Origin: CAJBNH01 sp964447285
GTDB taxonomy: Bacteria > Myxococcota_A > UBA9042
DNA: 64,000 nucleotides
Assembly: GCA_964447285.1 (NCBI GenBank)
Contig: CAYURO010000005.1
Location: 124,001-188,000 of the forward strand
Direction of reading: 5' to 3'
Below the pieces are notes generated by a model. That model had not been told where the DNA came from. It ran no database searches and saw nothing but the letters and a program-made list of their open reading frames with translations. A program made the translations under genes and the position numbers. Of the stretch, positions 34,629-43,194 are shown piece after piece (positions within the stretch are counted from its first letter, which is position 1; each line of letters starts with the position of its first letter).

Positions 34629-35309
34629 TGGGTGCACCGTCTGGACCGTGGTGCCGCGAGCCAGCGGGACCAGCATCTCGAATCGGTCGAGCGCGAAATC
34701 CGCTCCCATGCCGCGCACATACAGCCCACTCTGGGCGTGGTCAACCAGCGCACATCGGATGCCAGCGTGGCGCGCGGTCTCTAGATCGATGCGCGTACTG
34801 CCGACCATCAGCGTGGCGTCCGGCTGCGCGCGCATCCACTCGATCAACTGCAGCAGCCCCGACGGGTCCGGCTTGCGGCGCAGCTTGTCCTCACCCGCGA
34901 CCATGAAGTCGAAAAAGTGGGCGATGCCGAACTGTTCCAGCAGCTTCATGGACGGTGCCTGAGGCTTGTTGGTCAGCAGGCTCATGTGCACGCCGGCGTC
35001 GGCCAGGGTCACCAGCGTCGCCAGCACACCGGGATACAGATACGCCTTGGTTCCCAGATGGCGAGCATAGCGGTCGCGGAACGACAGCAGCACCTCAGAC
35101 AGTTCGAGGTCCGTCATCGTCGGGCCAGTGCCGCAGAACGCGGAACGCAGCAACCCGCGCAGCCCCAGCCCGGACCACTGCCGGACCTGCTCGATCTCGA
35201 GGGGATGGCGACCGTGTTCGTCCAGCGTCTCATTGAGGGCGACGGTCAGGTCTTCGAACGTGTCGACCAGCGTGCCGTTCAAGTCGAGGATCAAGTGGGG
35301 ATAGCGCAT
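34620..35309 (-). CDS. HAD-family phosphatase-like protein with altered motifs
   Basis: This 229-aa protein has the Gph/phosphoglycolate-phosphatase layout: LILDLNGTLVDTFEDL, then a helical cap, LLTNKP (motif II), RRKPDP (motif III) and VGSTRIDLETARHAG (motif IV). Two catalytic positions differ: the second Asp of DxDGT is Asn, and the first Asp of motif IV (GD...D) is Ser. Such changes usually remove or alter phosphatase activity. ATG 35309 is supported by domain start. It runs against the secreted-protein gene, sharing the tandem repeat at its 3' end. The upstream 254 bases hold a G12 homopolymer (35330-35341) and no other gene. Confidence 0.75.
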   Translation of the reverse strand: MRYPHLILDLNGTLVDTFEDLTVALNETLDEHGRHPLEIEQVRQWSGLGLRGLLRSAFCGTGPTMTDLELSEVLLSFRDRYARHLGTKAYLYPGVLATLVTLADAGVHMSLLTNKPQAPSMKLLEQFGIAHFFDFMVAGEDKLRRKPDPSGLLQLIEWMRAQPDATLMVGSTRIDLETARHAGIRCALVDHAQSGLYVRGMGADFALDRFEMLVPLARGTTVQTVHPLQ

Positions 35310-35563
35310 GACTCTGCTCGTGACCCGGCGGGGGGGGGGGGCGGTGCGGGCGGGCGCCTGTGCGCCCTTGCGGTCGGCCTCGCGGAATCGCAGGTTTCGG
35401 CGCGATGCGCAACAGCTTTTTCGCCTGAAGAGACGGCCTTTCACGGTGACGATCGCCTCGGCCTGAGGCAGCGCGAACCGCCAGCCTCGCCAACGCCGTT
35501 GCCAACCGCGGTGTTGCGGGGTACGGTCGCGCCACCGGCCAACGCCGGGACCCGGAGGGTGGC

Positions 35564-36502
35564 TTGGCAGCGCGGTTTTCCGGTCCCCGTCGCCTTGATC
35601 ACGCCGACGCGTCGCGGCTCGTCTGGCGTTCGCTTGCCACTGTTGTTGTCGTGCTGCTGGCGGGCGTGGCTCCTGCCTGGGCTGCTGCGGCCGTTCCGGT
35701 ACCCCTCACTCCCCTTGAGACTCCTGAACAGGGAGGTCGCCCGCGCGTCCCCGGCGAAGCGTCGCCACCGCCCGGAGCGCGACTGACCGATCCGCAGGCA
35801 CCATCTACACTTCCGCCCCCGGCTCCGCGGTCGGCTCCTGCCACTTCCGCGCCCGCCACACCCGTCGCTGCTGCTCCCGTCCCCGCCTTGCCGGCCGTAC
35901 GCCGCGTCGGTCCCGTGGATCCGTCGTTCGACCGCATCGAGGTGCAGGTGGGCGGCGCTTGGTTGCCCGACGCTGTCTGGGGTTGGCTGTCGGCGCGCGA
36001 CCAACACCCGCTGCTGGCTGGACTGGCCGTCGATGCGAGTTGGTTGCACCCGCTGTCGCCGACGGGCGCACTGGCGGTTCGGGTCGGCGTGATCGTGCCC
36101 AACATCCCGGACGCCAACTGGTCTGCGTCGGATGCTTCGGTGGACCCGCTGTATACGCAGGTGGGCTTGACCGTCATCGACCTGACCGCGGGCTATGCTT
36201 GGCGCAAGTCGCTGACCGGACCGCTTGCCTGGACAGCGCGGGGCGAGGTTGGCGTGATGTTCCTGGCGGGCAGCGTGGACCAGACCGAGACGCTGCCTTC
36301 CTGCCCCGCCGACCAGGCCGAGACCTGCGCGCACTGGCGGGTGGCGGGGCGCAGCGAGCTTGCGTTGCCCAGTCCGGTGCTGCCGACGTTGCGGGCCACC
36401 ACCGGCCTGGAGTACCGCTTCGCCGACCGCGCCGCCTTGTCGCTGGAGGCTGGTCTGCGCGGTACGCCGTGGCTGGGCGCCGGAGCCTCGGTCGGATTCT
36501 AG
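35564..36502 (+). CDS. predicted outer-membrane beta-barrel protein
   Basis: This 312-aa protein has a signal peptide (LATVVVVLLAGVAPAWAAAA) and a Pro/Ala-rich region to about residue 120. About 190 residues of alternating hydrophobic strands then end in Phe (GAGASVGF), as many outer-membrane proteins do. TTG 35564 has GGAGGG 4 bases upstream. The role is unknown; bamD lies 177 bases downstream but is a separate unit. Confidence 0.65.
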   Translation: MAARFSGPRRLDHADASRLVWRSLATVVVVLLAGVAPAWAAAAVPVPLTPLETPEQGGRPRVPGEASPPPGARLTDPQAPSTLPPPAPRSAPATSAPATPVAAAPVPALPAVRRVGPVDPSFDRIEVQVGGAWLPDAVWGWLSARDQHPLLAGLAVDASWLHPLSPTGALAVRVGVIVPNIPDANWSASDASVDPLYTQVGLTVIDLTAGYAWRKSLTGPLAWTARGEVGVMFLAGSVDQTETLPSCPADQAETCAHWRVAGRSELALPSPVLPTLRATTGLEYRFADRAALSLEAGLRGTPWLGAGASVGF

Positions 36503-36679
36503 AGCTTCGACACCCCGTGACCCCCAGAACCGAACGAACAAGCGGACCTGCACGCCTTGTCGGGTGGGTGGCGGGCTTCTCTGCGCTTGACGCCAGACCC
36601 CAGATCCCGCACGCTCTTGCGTCCTTTGGCGACCCAAGTCCGATGTGAGTCGGGCCAGGATCCGGACAACCGAGGCGAT

Positions 36680-37594
36680 GTGAACGCTCAGCACACCCAC
36701 AATAGCACAGCGGCGAAAGGGCTTTTCCTTTTGCTGATTGCGGGGTTGACGGCATGCGGCGGAGCGGCCCCACAGACCGCCGAGTCCGCCGTGGCTGAGG
36801 CTGAGCAGATCTACGTCGACGGCATGGAGCACTTGTCGGGCGGCTCCATGATCGAGGCCGAGCAGGAGTTCCAGAAGCTCCTGACGATGCCGTCGTACCT
36901 GACCGTCACGTCGCTTGCGCTTTTGCGCTTGGGTGACGCGCAGTTTTATCAGGCCAAACACCAAGAGGCGATCGAGACCTACCAGTCGTTCGCCCAGCGC
37001 CACGACGGGTCCGAGAACGTGCCGTACGCGATGTTCATGTCGGCCAAGGCGCAGGTCGAGCTGGCTCCTGGCGATCTGTGGTTCATGCCGCCGGCGGAAG
37101 AGCTGGACCTGTCGGCTGTGGCCCAGGCGCGATCGCAGCTGGAACGCTTCATTCGGCAGTACCCGAAGTCCCGCTACGCCACCGAGGCGCTGGTCCTTCG
37201 CGACCGCTGCATCGGTCTGGAGTGGCAACACCACAGCTACGTGATTGGCTTCTACGTCGAGCGTGGCAAGTGGATGGGCGTCGTGTTCCGGCTGCATCAG
37301 GCGATGCAACTGTTTCCCGCCCGTGCGCACACGCTGGAGAATTACGCCTTGCTTGCGCGCGCTTACACCGAGCTGGGGTGGCGTACACGGGCGATCGAGG
37401 TCTGGCAGGCGATCGCGACGCGCTGGCCGGCCACCGCCGAAGGGCAGCGTGCAACTGCGGAAATGAACGAGCTTCGCGCCAAGATCGAAGCGGCACGCGC
37501 CAAGGGCGAGCCAGCTGAGATGCCTGCGGACCTGCCACCGACCGCGGCCTTCAAGCCCGAGCTGCAGGACCGAAAAGGGCGCGACATCGACTGA
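36680..37594 (+). CDS. BamD-like outer-membrane assembly lipoprotein
   Basis: This 304-aa protein has a lipobox signal (LLLIAGLTACGG) and TPR-like repeats in the BamD pattern: AEAEQIYVDGMEHL, ALLRLGDAQFYQAKHQEAIE and ARSQLERFIRQYPKS, then a C-terminal helix pair. It would be part of the BAM complex that folds beta-barrel proteins into the outer membrane. The GTG at 36680 has GAGG 5 bases upstream. A CpoB/other TPR lipoprotein is the main alternative, since the family assignment rests on layout. Confidence 0.75.
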   Translation: MNAQHTHNSTAAKGLFLLLIAGLTACGGAAPQTAESAVAEAEQIYVDGMEHLSGGSMIEAEQEFQKLLTMPSYLTVTSLALLRLGDAQFYQAKHQEAIETYQSFAQRHDGSENVPYAMFMSAKAQVELAPGDLWFMPPAEELDLSAVAQARSQLERFIRQYPKSRYATEALVLRDRCIGLEWQHHSYVIGFYVERGKWMGVVFRLHQAMQLFPARAHTLENYALLARAYTELGWRTRAIEVWQAIATRWPATAEGQRATAEMNELRAKIEAARAKGEPAEMPADLPPTAAFKPELQDRKGRDID

Positions 37595-37745
37595 GGCGAT
37601 GGGGAGGGTTCCCCTTCGTCCCTACCGGGCCGCGATGTGCGGCCCAGCCACGGCTCGAACGGCACCGCACACGGCGGGCACGAACGGGCCACCGAACGTC
37701 GGCAGAAGGCCAAGGCCACCTGACCGGCGATGCGAGGAAGACACC

Positions 37746-38189
37746 ATGGCAAACAGCAAGAAGGGCACCAAGCAGCAGGCTGCCATCACCCCCAAGCAGA
37801 AGGTCGCGAAGGCGTTTGGCAGCAAGGCCGCGCTGGTCGACAAGATCATCGCCCTGATCGGCGACGCCCCCGAGGGCAGCCGCAGCGCACTGAATCAGGT
37901 CTCGAACAGCCGCCTGATCTCGCACCACCGCGCCACCGCGCGCATGGTCGAGCTCTTCGGCTCCCGCGACGGCGCGATCACGGCCGTCCTAGCCGTCCGC
38001 TTCCCCAAGGGCGCCCCTGAGGGCGAGCGCGCGCGTCTCGCGGACCTGAGCCCCTGGCGCCTGATGGACACGCACCGTCAGGCCGTCGATGGACAGAAGG
38101 CTGCCGCCATCGCCGCCGTCAAGGCCGAGAAGGCAGCGAAGCTGCGCGCCGTCCGTCGCGCCAAGCAGATCGCGGGCCGCAAGGCGTAA
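37746..38189 (+). CDS. small basic Lys/Ala-rich protein
   Basis: This 147-aa protein is strongly basic with a Lys/Ala tail (AAAIAAVKAEKAAKLRAVRRAK) and no membrane segment or signal. The middle (VDKIIALIGDAPEGSRSALN, SRLISHHRATARMVELFG) may form a helical domain. I do not recognise the family; nucleic-acid binding is plausible from charge. It is followed by a strong terminator and stands alone, with a 150-base upstream region. Confidence 0.65.
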   Translation: MANSKKGTKQQAAITPKQKVAKAFGSKAALVDKIIALIGDAPEGSRSALNQVSNSRLISHHRATARMVELFGSRDGAITAVLAVRFPKGAPEGERARLADLSPWRLMDTHRQAVDGQKAAAIAAVKAEKAAKLRAVRRAKQIAGRKA

Positions 38190-38239
38190 CGCGGTCGGCT
38201 TGCGAATTTGACGCAAGGAAATCGAGGGCTTCGGTTGGC

Positions 38240-38264
38240 AACGACCGAGGCCCTCGGTCGTTTT
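38240..38264 (+). terminator. Rho-independent terminator
   Basis: Ten-base perfect stem (AACGACCGAG, 38240-38249, with CTCGGTCGTT, 38253-38262), a 3-base loop and a T run. It ends the transcription unit of the small basic protein. Confidence 0.85.
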
Positions 38265-38363
38265 GACGCGATGCGTCATATTGTCGTGGCGGATTGCCCC
38301 GAAGAGGAGTAGACTTCTTCACCTTCCACGGGCTCCGGACAGCCCGCGGCTGGAGGTCACTGC

Positions 38364-39395
38364 ATGTCGGTTCGCGCACTCCCCCCCGCTCGGCTCCCAG
38401 GACATGTTCTTCTTGCGTTGCTAGGACTTGCGTCGGCCGCCTGGCTCAGCGCCTGCTCGGACGGCACGCCACAGACCATCTACGTCTACCTGGACAGCCA
38501 GCCGGGCGAGACGCTGGACGCGTCGGGGGACACGACGCCTTCGGACACCAGCGCCGACACCAGCGAGGACACCCAGCTCATCGACTTCGGCCCTACTGTG
38601 GATGTCGAGGACACGGGCGATGCCGACTGGAGCGATCTGCTGGACCCGCCCGACATGGGGCAGGACACGCCGGACGTCATCTACACGGCGCCCGTCGGCA
38701 ACCTGTTCGCGCACACCAAGGACACCCTCTACAAGCTGGACCCGGACAAGAAGGCGTTCGTGCTGGTCGGCAAGTTCAAGTTCGACAAGAACGAAGGCTT
38801 GATGACCGACATGGCGATCGACCAGTACGGCATCATCTTTGCCGTCACGCACGACCACCTGTTCACCTGCGACATCGCGACGGCTGCGTGCAAGTGGAAG
38901 GCGTCGCTGCCCAGCCCCTTCAACGCGATGACGTTCGTGCCCAAGGGCGTGCTCGACCCCGCCGAGGATGTGCTGGTCGGCATCGCGGACGAGGGCGACT
39001 GGTGTCGCATCGATGTCACGGGCACCACCACCAAGATCACCAAGCTCGGCACCTACGGCGGCACATGGCTGTCCAGCGGCGACGCATTTTCCGTTGATGG
39101 CATCGGCACCTACGCGACCCTGAAGAAGTCGAACAGCACGGAAGACACGCTGGTGCGCGTCGAACCCAAGACCGGCAAGATCCTGCAGTTCGTGGGCGGT
39201 ACCGGCGTCAAGAACCTGTTCGGCTTGGCATGGTGGGGCGGCGTGTTCTACGGCTTCAGCAGCGACGGCAACGTGTATGAGTTGAACGTCGACACCGGCA
39301 AGGCCACCAAGACCACCGCGATGAAGACGCCCACCGGCGTGGCGTGGTGGGGCGCTGGCGTCAGCACTCGCGCGGCTGGGAAGATTACGCAGTAG
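38364..39395 (+). CDS. Asp/Thr-rich lipoprotein with propeller-like body
   Basis: This 343-aa protein has a lipobox (LSAC, residues about 28-31) and an acidic Asp/Thr/Ser linker (residues 45-95, DTTPSDTSADTSEDT). About 240 residues of repeated strand blocks follow (NLFAHTKDTLYKLDPD; GIIFAVTHDHLFTCD; GGVFYGFSSDGNVYEL), which look like a beta-propeller. The type is common among surface lipoproteins of Myxococcota-like bacteria. The function is unknown. GGAGG precedes the ATG. Another Asp-rich lipoprotein begins at 62447. Confidence 0.7.
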   Translation: MSVRALPPARLPGHVLLALLGLASAAWLSACSDGTPQTIYVYLDSQPGETLDASGDTTPSDTSADTSEDTQLIDFGPTVDVEDTGDADWSDLLDPPDMGQDTPDVIYTAPVGNLFAHTKDTLYKLDPDKKAFVLVGKFKFDKNEGLMTDMAIDQYGIIFAVTHDHLFTCDIATAACKWKASLPSPFNAMTFVPKGVLDPAEDVLVGIADEGDWCRIDVTGTTTKITKLGTYGGTWLSSGDAFSVDGIGTYATLKKSNSTEDTLVRVEPKTGKILQFVGGTGVKNLFGLAWWGGVFYGFSSDGNVYELNVDTGKATKTTAMKTPTGVAWWGAGVSTRAAGKITQ

Positions 39396-39429
39396 GCCGA
39401 GCTTCTCTCGGTGACGCGCGTCGACTCCG

Positions 39430-40383
39430 CTACAGCAATCCGCAATCGAATGCCTGGATGAAGGCGAGGTTCTCGGCCTCGAAGCCTCCTGGTTCGGCGT
39501 CACTGCGCCAGGCTACGTGTCGTGCGTAGGTCGCCGCCACCTGCTCTGGCGACGCTCTGTTCAGGCACCGCTCGATCACGCCCACCACCATGCCGGTGCG
39601 GTGCATGCCACCGCCGCAGTGAGTCCAGACGTTGCCGGTCGGGGCCTTTCCCTGCGGTTGCAGCAGCTGGTGCACGATGTCGGCAACCGCGGTCATCGCC
39701 GCGCGCTTCGCCTCTGGGCTCGCGTCCTCGCGCAGGTCCTCTCGCCACGAGCCGATCGTCGAGCCGGTGTCTCGCGCCGACACGTAGGCGCCGCCGGTCG
39801 ACGAAAGCTGTTGGCGTTCGGCTGCTTCCAATGCCTCGGTCGGCATCGCCCCGGCGTACAGGTTGACCGCGTTTCGCACGCCGCCCGCGCGCACGAGGCT
39901 GCCCAAGCACGCATCGGGCGCGTCCGGGCGCGGCGTGAAACCGGTGCGGAACAGCAGCAGAGGCTTGCCATCGGCCGTCGCGTAACCCTTCACTCGGATG
40001 ACGCCCAGGTTGTTCATGTCGCCGTCGATCAAGGTGGACAGCACGGTGCGCCACTGCACCGCGTCGGTGATGGCGCGCTTGGCGGCATCACGACGGTCAG
40101 CCGGCATGGGGACGCCCAACGCCTCGAGATCGCCCAGAATCTTGTCCGCGGTCGCTTTCGACTCCGGACGCAGCGCCGGATTCCACATGTTGCGCGTGTT
40201 GCAGCGGATTGCCGCGGGATCGACCCCGCCCTCTCGCAACGCACCCAGCTCGGCCGTTGAAAGCCCGGCGGGACCGGCAGCCGTTGCCGCAGGAGGCGGA
40301 GTGGCCGTGGTCTGTCGCTGGGGACCGCTGCACGCAAGGGTGGAAAGGGCAATCAGGACGGTCAGTGAGAGTAGGCGTTTCAT
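39430..40383 (-). CDS. protein-tyrosine-phosphatase-like lipoprotein
   Basis: This 317-aa protein has a lipobox (LACSG) and a Pro/Ala linker. Its C-terminal domain contains the Cys-phosphatase loop HCGGGMHRTGMVVG (HCX5R), with Asp/Asn-rich strands before it. An extracytoplasmic Cys phosphatase would act on periplasmic or surface phosphoproteins, phosphoinositides or phytate, so it could be a nutrient phosphatase. The general acid cannot be placed with certainty. ATG 40383 is chosen because the signal peptide starts there. Confidence 0.7.
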   Translation of the reverse strand: MKRLLSLTVLIALSTLACSGPQRQTTATPPPAATAAGPAGLSTAELGALREGGVDPAAIRCNTRNMWNPALRPESKATADKILGDLEALGVPMPADRRDAAKRAITDAVQWRTVLSTLIDGDMNNLGVIRVKGYATADGKPLLLFRTGFTPRPDAPDACLGSLVRAGGVRNAVNLYAGAMPTEALEAAERQQLSSTGGAYVSARDTGSTIGSWREDLREDASPEAKRAAMTAVADIVHQLLQPQGKAPTGNVWTHCGGGMHRTGMVVGVIERCLNRASPEQVAATYARHVAWRSDAEPGGFEAENLAFIQAFDCGLL

Positions 40384-40503
40384 GGCCACAAGCGGACCAC
40401 CAGCCGCGGCTTTTCGCAAGCGGGCAGTGGCGGCGTCCACGCAGGATTGCTAGCGTCCGCCACCCGGAAGTCTCGCCGCCCCTCGCCCCCCGCAAGGACC
40501 TCG

Positions 40504-41196
40504 ATGCCCGCCACCGACACCGTTCTGCTCTGGGACATCGACGGCACGCTGCTGGCCAGCGGCGGCGCGGGCCGGCGGGCGATGACGGCCGCGTTTGGCG
40601 AGCTGTGGGGGCGGACCGACGCGTGCGACAGCTTTGCGCTCGGCGGCATGACCGACCGGTTGATCGTGCGTACGGCGTTGCAAGCGATTGGCGTGACGGT
40701 CACGGTGGCGCGGATGGACCAAGTGCTCGATCGCTATCTGGAATTGCTGCCAGGCTCGATCGCGCGCGCCACCGACTACCACGTGCATCGGGGCGTCGTC
40801 GCCGCGCTGGACGACGCGGCCAGGCTGCCCCGCTGCGTCGTCGGTCTGGGTACCGGCAACGTCCGCCAAGGGGCCCAGGCCAAGCTCGCGCCGGTCGGGC
40901 TGCACGATCGCTTTGCGTTTGGCGGGTTTGGCTGTGATGCCGAGGACCGCACCGAGCTGCTGGCCGTCGGCGCCCGGCGCGGCGCGGCGCTGTTGGGGCG
41001 CGCGGTGCAGGACTGTCGGATCGTGGTGATCGGCGACACCCCGCGCGACGTGACGGCGGGGCACGCGATCGGCGCGGACGTGCTTGCGGTTGCGACGGGT
41101 CTTGTTTCTCTCGACAAGCTGCAGGCGTGCGGGCCGAAGTGGGCGTTTGCCGATCTGGAACTTGCGGGGCCGCTGGGTGCGTTGCTGGAGGGCTGA
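40504..41196 (+). CDS. HAD-family hydrolase (Gph-like)
   Basis: This 230-aa protein has intact motifs: LLWDIDGTLL (D-x-D), a helical cap, LGTGN and VIGDTPRDVTAG (motif IV). It differs from the altered HAD at 34620-35309. The likely substrate is a small phosphate ester such as phosphoglycolate, but this is not decided by sequence. It is followed 2 bases later by a GH36-like lipoprotein gene, so the two are cotranscribed. Confidence 0.8.
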   Translation: MPATDTVLLWDIDGTLLASGGAGRRAMTAAFGELWGRTDACDSFALGGMTDRLIVRTALQAIGVTVTVARMDQVLDRYLELLPGSIARATDYHVHRGVVAALDDAARLPRCVVGLGTGNVRQGAQAKLAPVGLHDRFAFGGFGCDAEDRTELLAVGARRGAALLGRAVQDCRIVVIGDTPRDVTAGHAIGADVLAVATGLVSLDKLQACGPKWAFADLELAGPLGALLEG

Positions 41197-41198
41197 CC

Positions 41199-43130
41199 AT
41201 GCGCCTATCTTCGTTTGCGTTCACGGTTCTCTCCTTGACCGTCGCGGTGTGCGCGTGCGCCGGACCCTCGGATGCCCCTCCACCCGACGTGCCGCCTTGG
41301 AAGCCGACCGTGCAGGGACTCCTGTTCGAGGGCGCGGGCGCCACGCTGCACCTGCTGCCGCGGGTTCGGATCGGCGGGGCTTGGTTTGGGGCGGGCGCAC
41401 AAGGCGCGTGCGAGGTCGTCGGCAACGCGGTTCGGTGTCCGGCGGGTGCCGTAGGCAGTGTCATCGCGCGGCAGTCCACCCCAGGCTCGGGCGATGCCGA
41501 GGCCGCCGTCGAGCTCGCGTCGGCCGCGACGGTCGAGGCGCTCGAACTGGCCGGACCTCTGCACCTGCCCGGAGCCATTGCATGGATCTCGAACGGCTTT
41601 CAGTCCTGGTCGCAAAGCGGGGCCATCGCCATTGGCCCGGCGCCGACCGACAAGGCGTTGGCTGCGGCGCTCGCGGTGCGCGGCGATGGCGAGGTGATTC
41701 GATCCGGGCGAGAGCTGTCGTGGCAGTGGACCATGGCCGGCGGTGGTGGGTCGGTGCTCGTCACCGGGGTCACGGACACAACGCGCTGGAAATGTTGGAC
41801 TCAGGTCACGCGGCCCGATGTGGCCGCGCCTGATGAGCTGTGGCTGCGGCTGGTGTGCGGTGGTGCGGGCGAGGCGGTGGCGGTCCAGGCCGGCGCGACA
41901 CTCGGCAGTGAGCCGTGGAGGGTGAACCTCGTCGAGGCTGCTTCGGCCGGCTCTGCGCAGGACAGCTATGGCCTTGTCATCAGCAGTCGCAGGGGGGCCA
42001 ACCACGCGGAGTTCGGGTGGAACTCGTGGTACGAGCTGTGGGACGGCGTCGACGAGGCGGCGGTACGGCAGAACGCCGCGCTGGCGCGAACGATGCTGTC
42101 GACTTGGATGCCCGACGGGCTGGTCCCGCTGCGGATCGTCGTGGACGACGGCTGGCAGCAGGGCTGGGGCGCGTGGACGCCGAACGCGAAGTTCCCCTCG
42201 GGTCTGGACGGACTGGCCAAAGACTTGAAAGCGCAGGGCTTCCGCATGGGCGTGTGGCTCGCTCCGCTTCTGGTGGCCGAGAACGATCCGCTGGTGGCCG
42301 CCCACCCGGACTGGTTCGTCGGCAACGCCAGCTACCTTCATCTGAAGAACGGCAAGATGCGCATCCTCGACGTCACTCACCCGGGCGCCGCCGCGCACTT
42401 GCAGGGCGTCATCGCCCAGATCGTCGGGTGGGGGTACGACTTGCTGAAGATAGACTTCCTGTTCGCGGGCACGTACGAGGGCGATCGGCACGAGCCGGTG
42501 ACCGGCATGCAGGCCTACGACCGGGCGCTCGCGCTCATCCGCGAGGCGGCGGGTTACGACACGGTCTTGCTGGCCGTCGGCGCGCCCGCCTTGCCCACGT
42601 TGCGCTCCGTGGACGTCTGGCGCGTGGGCGGCGACATCGCGGTCGAGAATTTCGGTGCGGTGTGGGCCTTCCTGCCGAACCAGCTGCGCAGCCTGGGCGC
42701 GCGGTCGCCGTTCTGCGTGGCGACGCTGTGCGATGCGGACCCGGCGATCCTGCGCGACCTGAGCAAGGACGAAGTCGGCTTCGGGTCCTGGGTCGTCGCT
42801 ACCGCCGGCGGGGCCGGGTTCCTGTCGGACGACCTGCGCAAGCTGCCGGTCGAACGCCGCGCGTGGGCGAACGCAGACGGTCAGGTGCCGATCTGGGTGT
42901 CAGGCCGGACGGGACAGCCCGAGGTCCCCTTTCCGGAGGATCCGCCCGACACGCTCGTCAGCGCTCTGGTCGACCACCTCTCGGGCACGAGCACTCACGT
43001 CATTCCGCGGATTTGGATCTTGCGGGACTACTGGGAGAACCCGCACCGCGTGGCCTTCAATCCAACCGGCACGGCGATGACGGTCGAGGGAGTCGCGGTG
43101 CCGGCCCATGGGGCTCGCTTGCTCAAGTGA
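41199..43130 (+). CDS. GH36-like alpha-galactosidase lipoprotein
   Basis: This 643-aa protein has a lipobox (VCAC) and an N-terminal beta domain. A catalytic barrel follows (EFGWNSWYELW, IVVDDGWQQGWGAW). The nucleophile Asp is likely D419 (LLKIDFLF) and the acid/base D479 (WRVGGDIA), at positions expected in clan GH-D. It would cleave alpha-galactosides or related glycosides outside the inner membrane. The exact specificity (melibiose, raffinose or other) cannot be read off. It begins 2 bases after the HAD gene. Confidence 0.75.
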   Translation: MRLSSFAFTVLSLTVAVCACAGPSDAPPPDVPPWKPTVQGLLFEGAGATLHLLPRVRIGGAWFGAGAQGACEVVGNAVRCPAGAVGSVIARQSTPGSGDAEAAVELASAATVEALELAGPLHLPGAIAWISNGFQSWSQSGAIAIGPAPTDKALAAALAVRGDGEVIRSGRELSWQWTMAGGGGSVLVTGVTDTTRWKCWTQVTRPDVAAPDELWLRLVCGGAGEAVAVQAGATLGSEPWRVNLVEAASAGSAQDSYGLVISSRRGANHAEFGWNSWYELWDGVDEAAVRQNAALARTMLSTWMPDGLVPLRIVVDDGWQQGWGAWTPNAKFPSGLDGLAKDLKAQGFRMGVWLAPLLVAENDPLVAAHPDWFVGNASYLHLKNGKMRILDVTHPGAAAHLQGVIAQIVGWGYDLLKIDFLFAGTYEGDRHEPVTGMQAYDRALALIREAAGYDTVLLAVGAPALPTLRSVDVWRVGGDIAVENFGAVWAFLPNQLRSLGARSPFCVATLCDADPAILRDLSKDEVGFGSWVVATAGGAGFLSDDLRKLPVERRAWANADGQVPIWVSGRTGQPEVPFPEDPPDTLVSALVDHLSGTSTHVIPRIWILRDYWENPHRVAFNPTGTAMTVEGVAVPAHGARLLK

Positions 43131-43182
43131 CGGCGTCCGGAGCTCTGCCGCCGGGCGGGGTGGCACCCGTCGCTGGCGCTGC

Positions 43183-43188
43183 TAGACT
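43183..43188 (+). promoter_or_regulatory. candidate -10 element for leaderless helicase mRNA
   Basis: TAGACT lies 6 bases before the helicase ATG (43195) and no Shine-Dalgarno is visible. If transcription starts at the expected 6-7 bases past the hexamer, the mRNA begins at the start codon. The -35 is poor. Confidence 0.3.
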
Positions 43189-43194
43189 CGCCGC

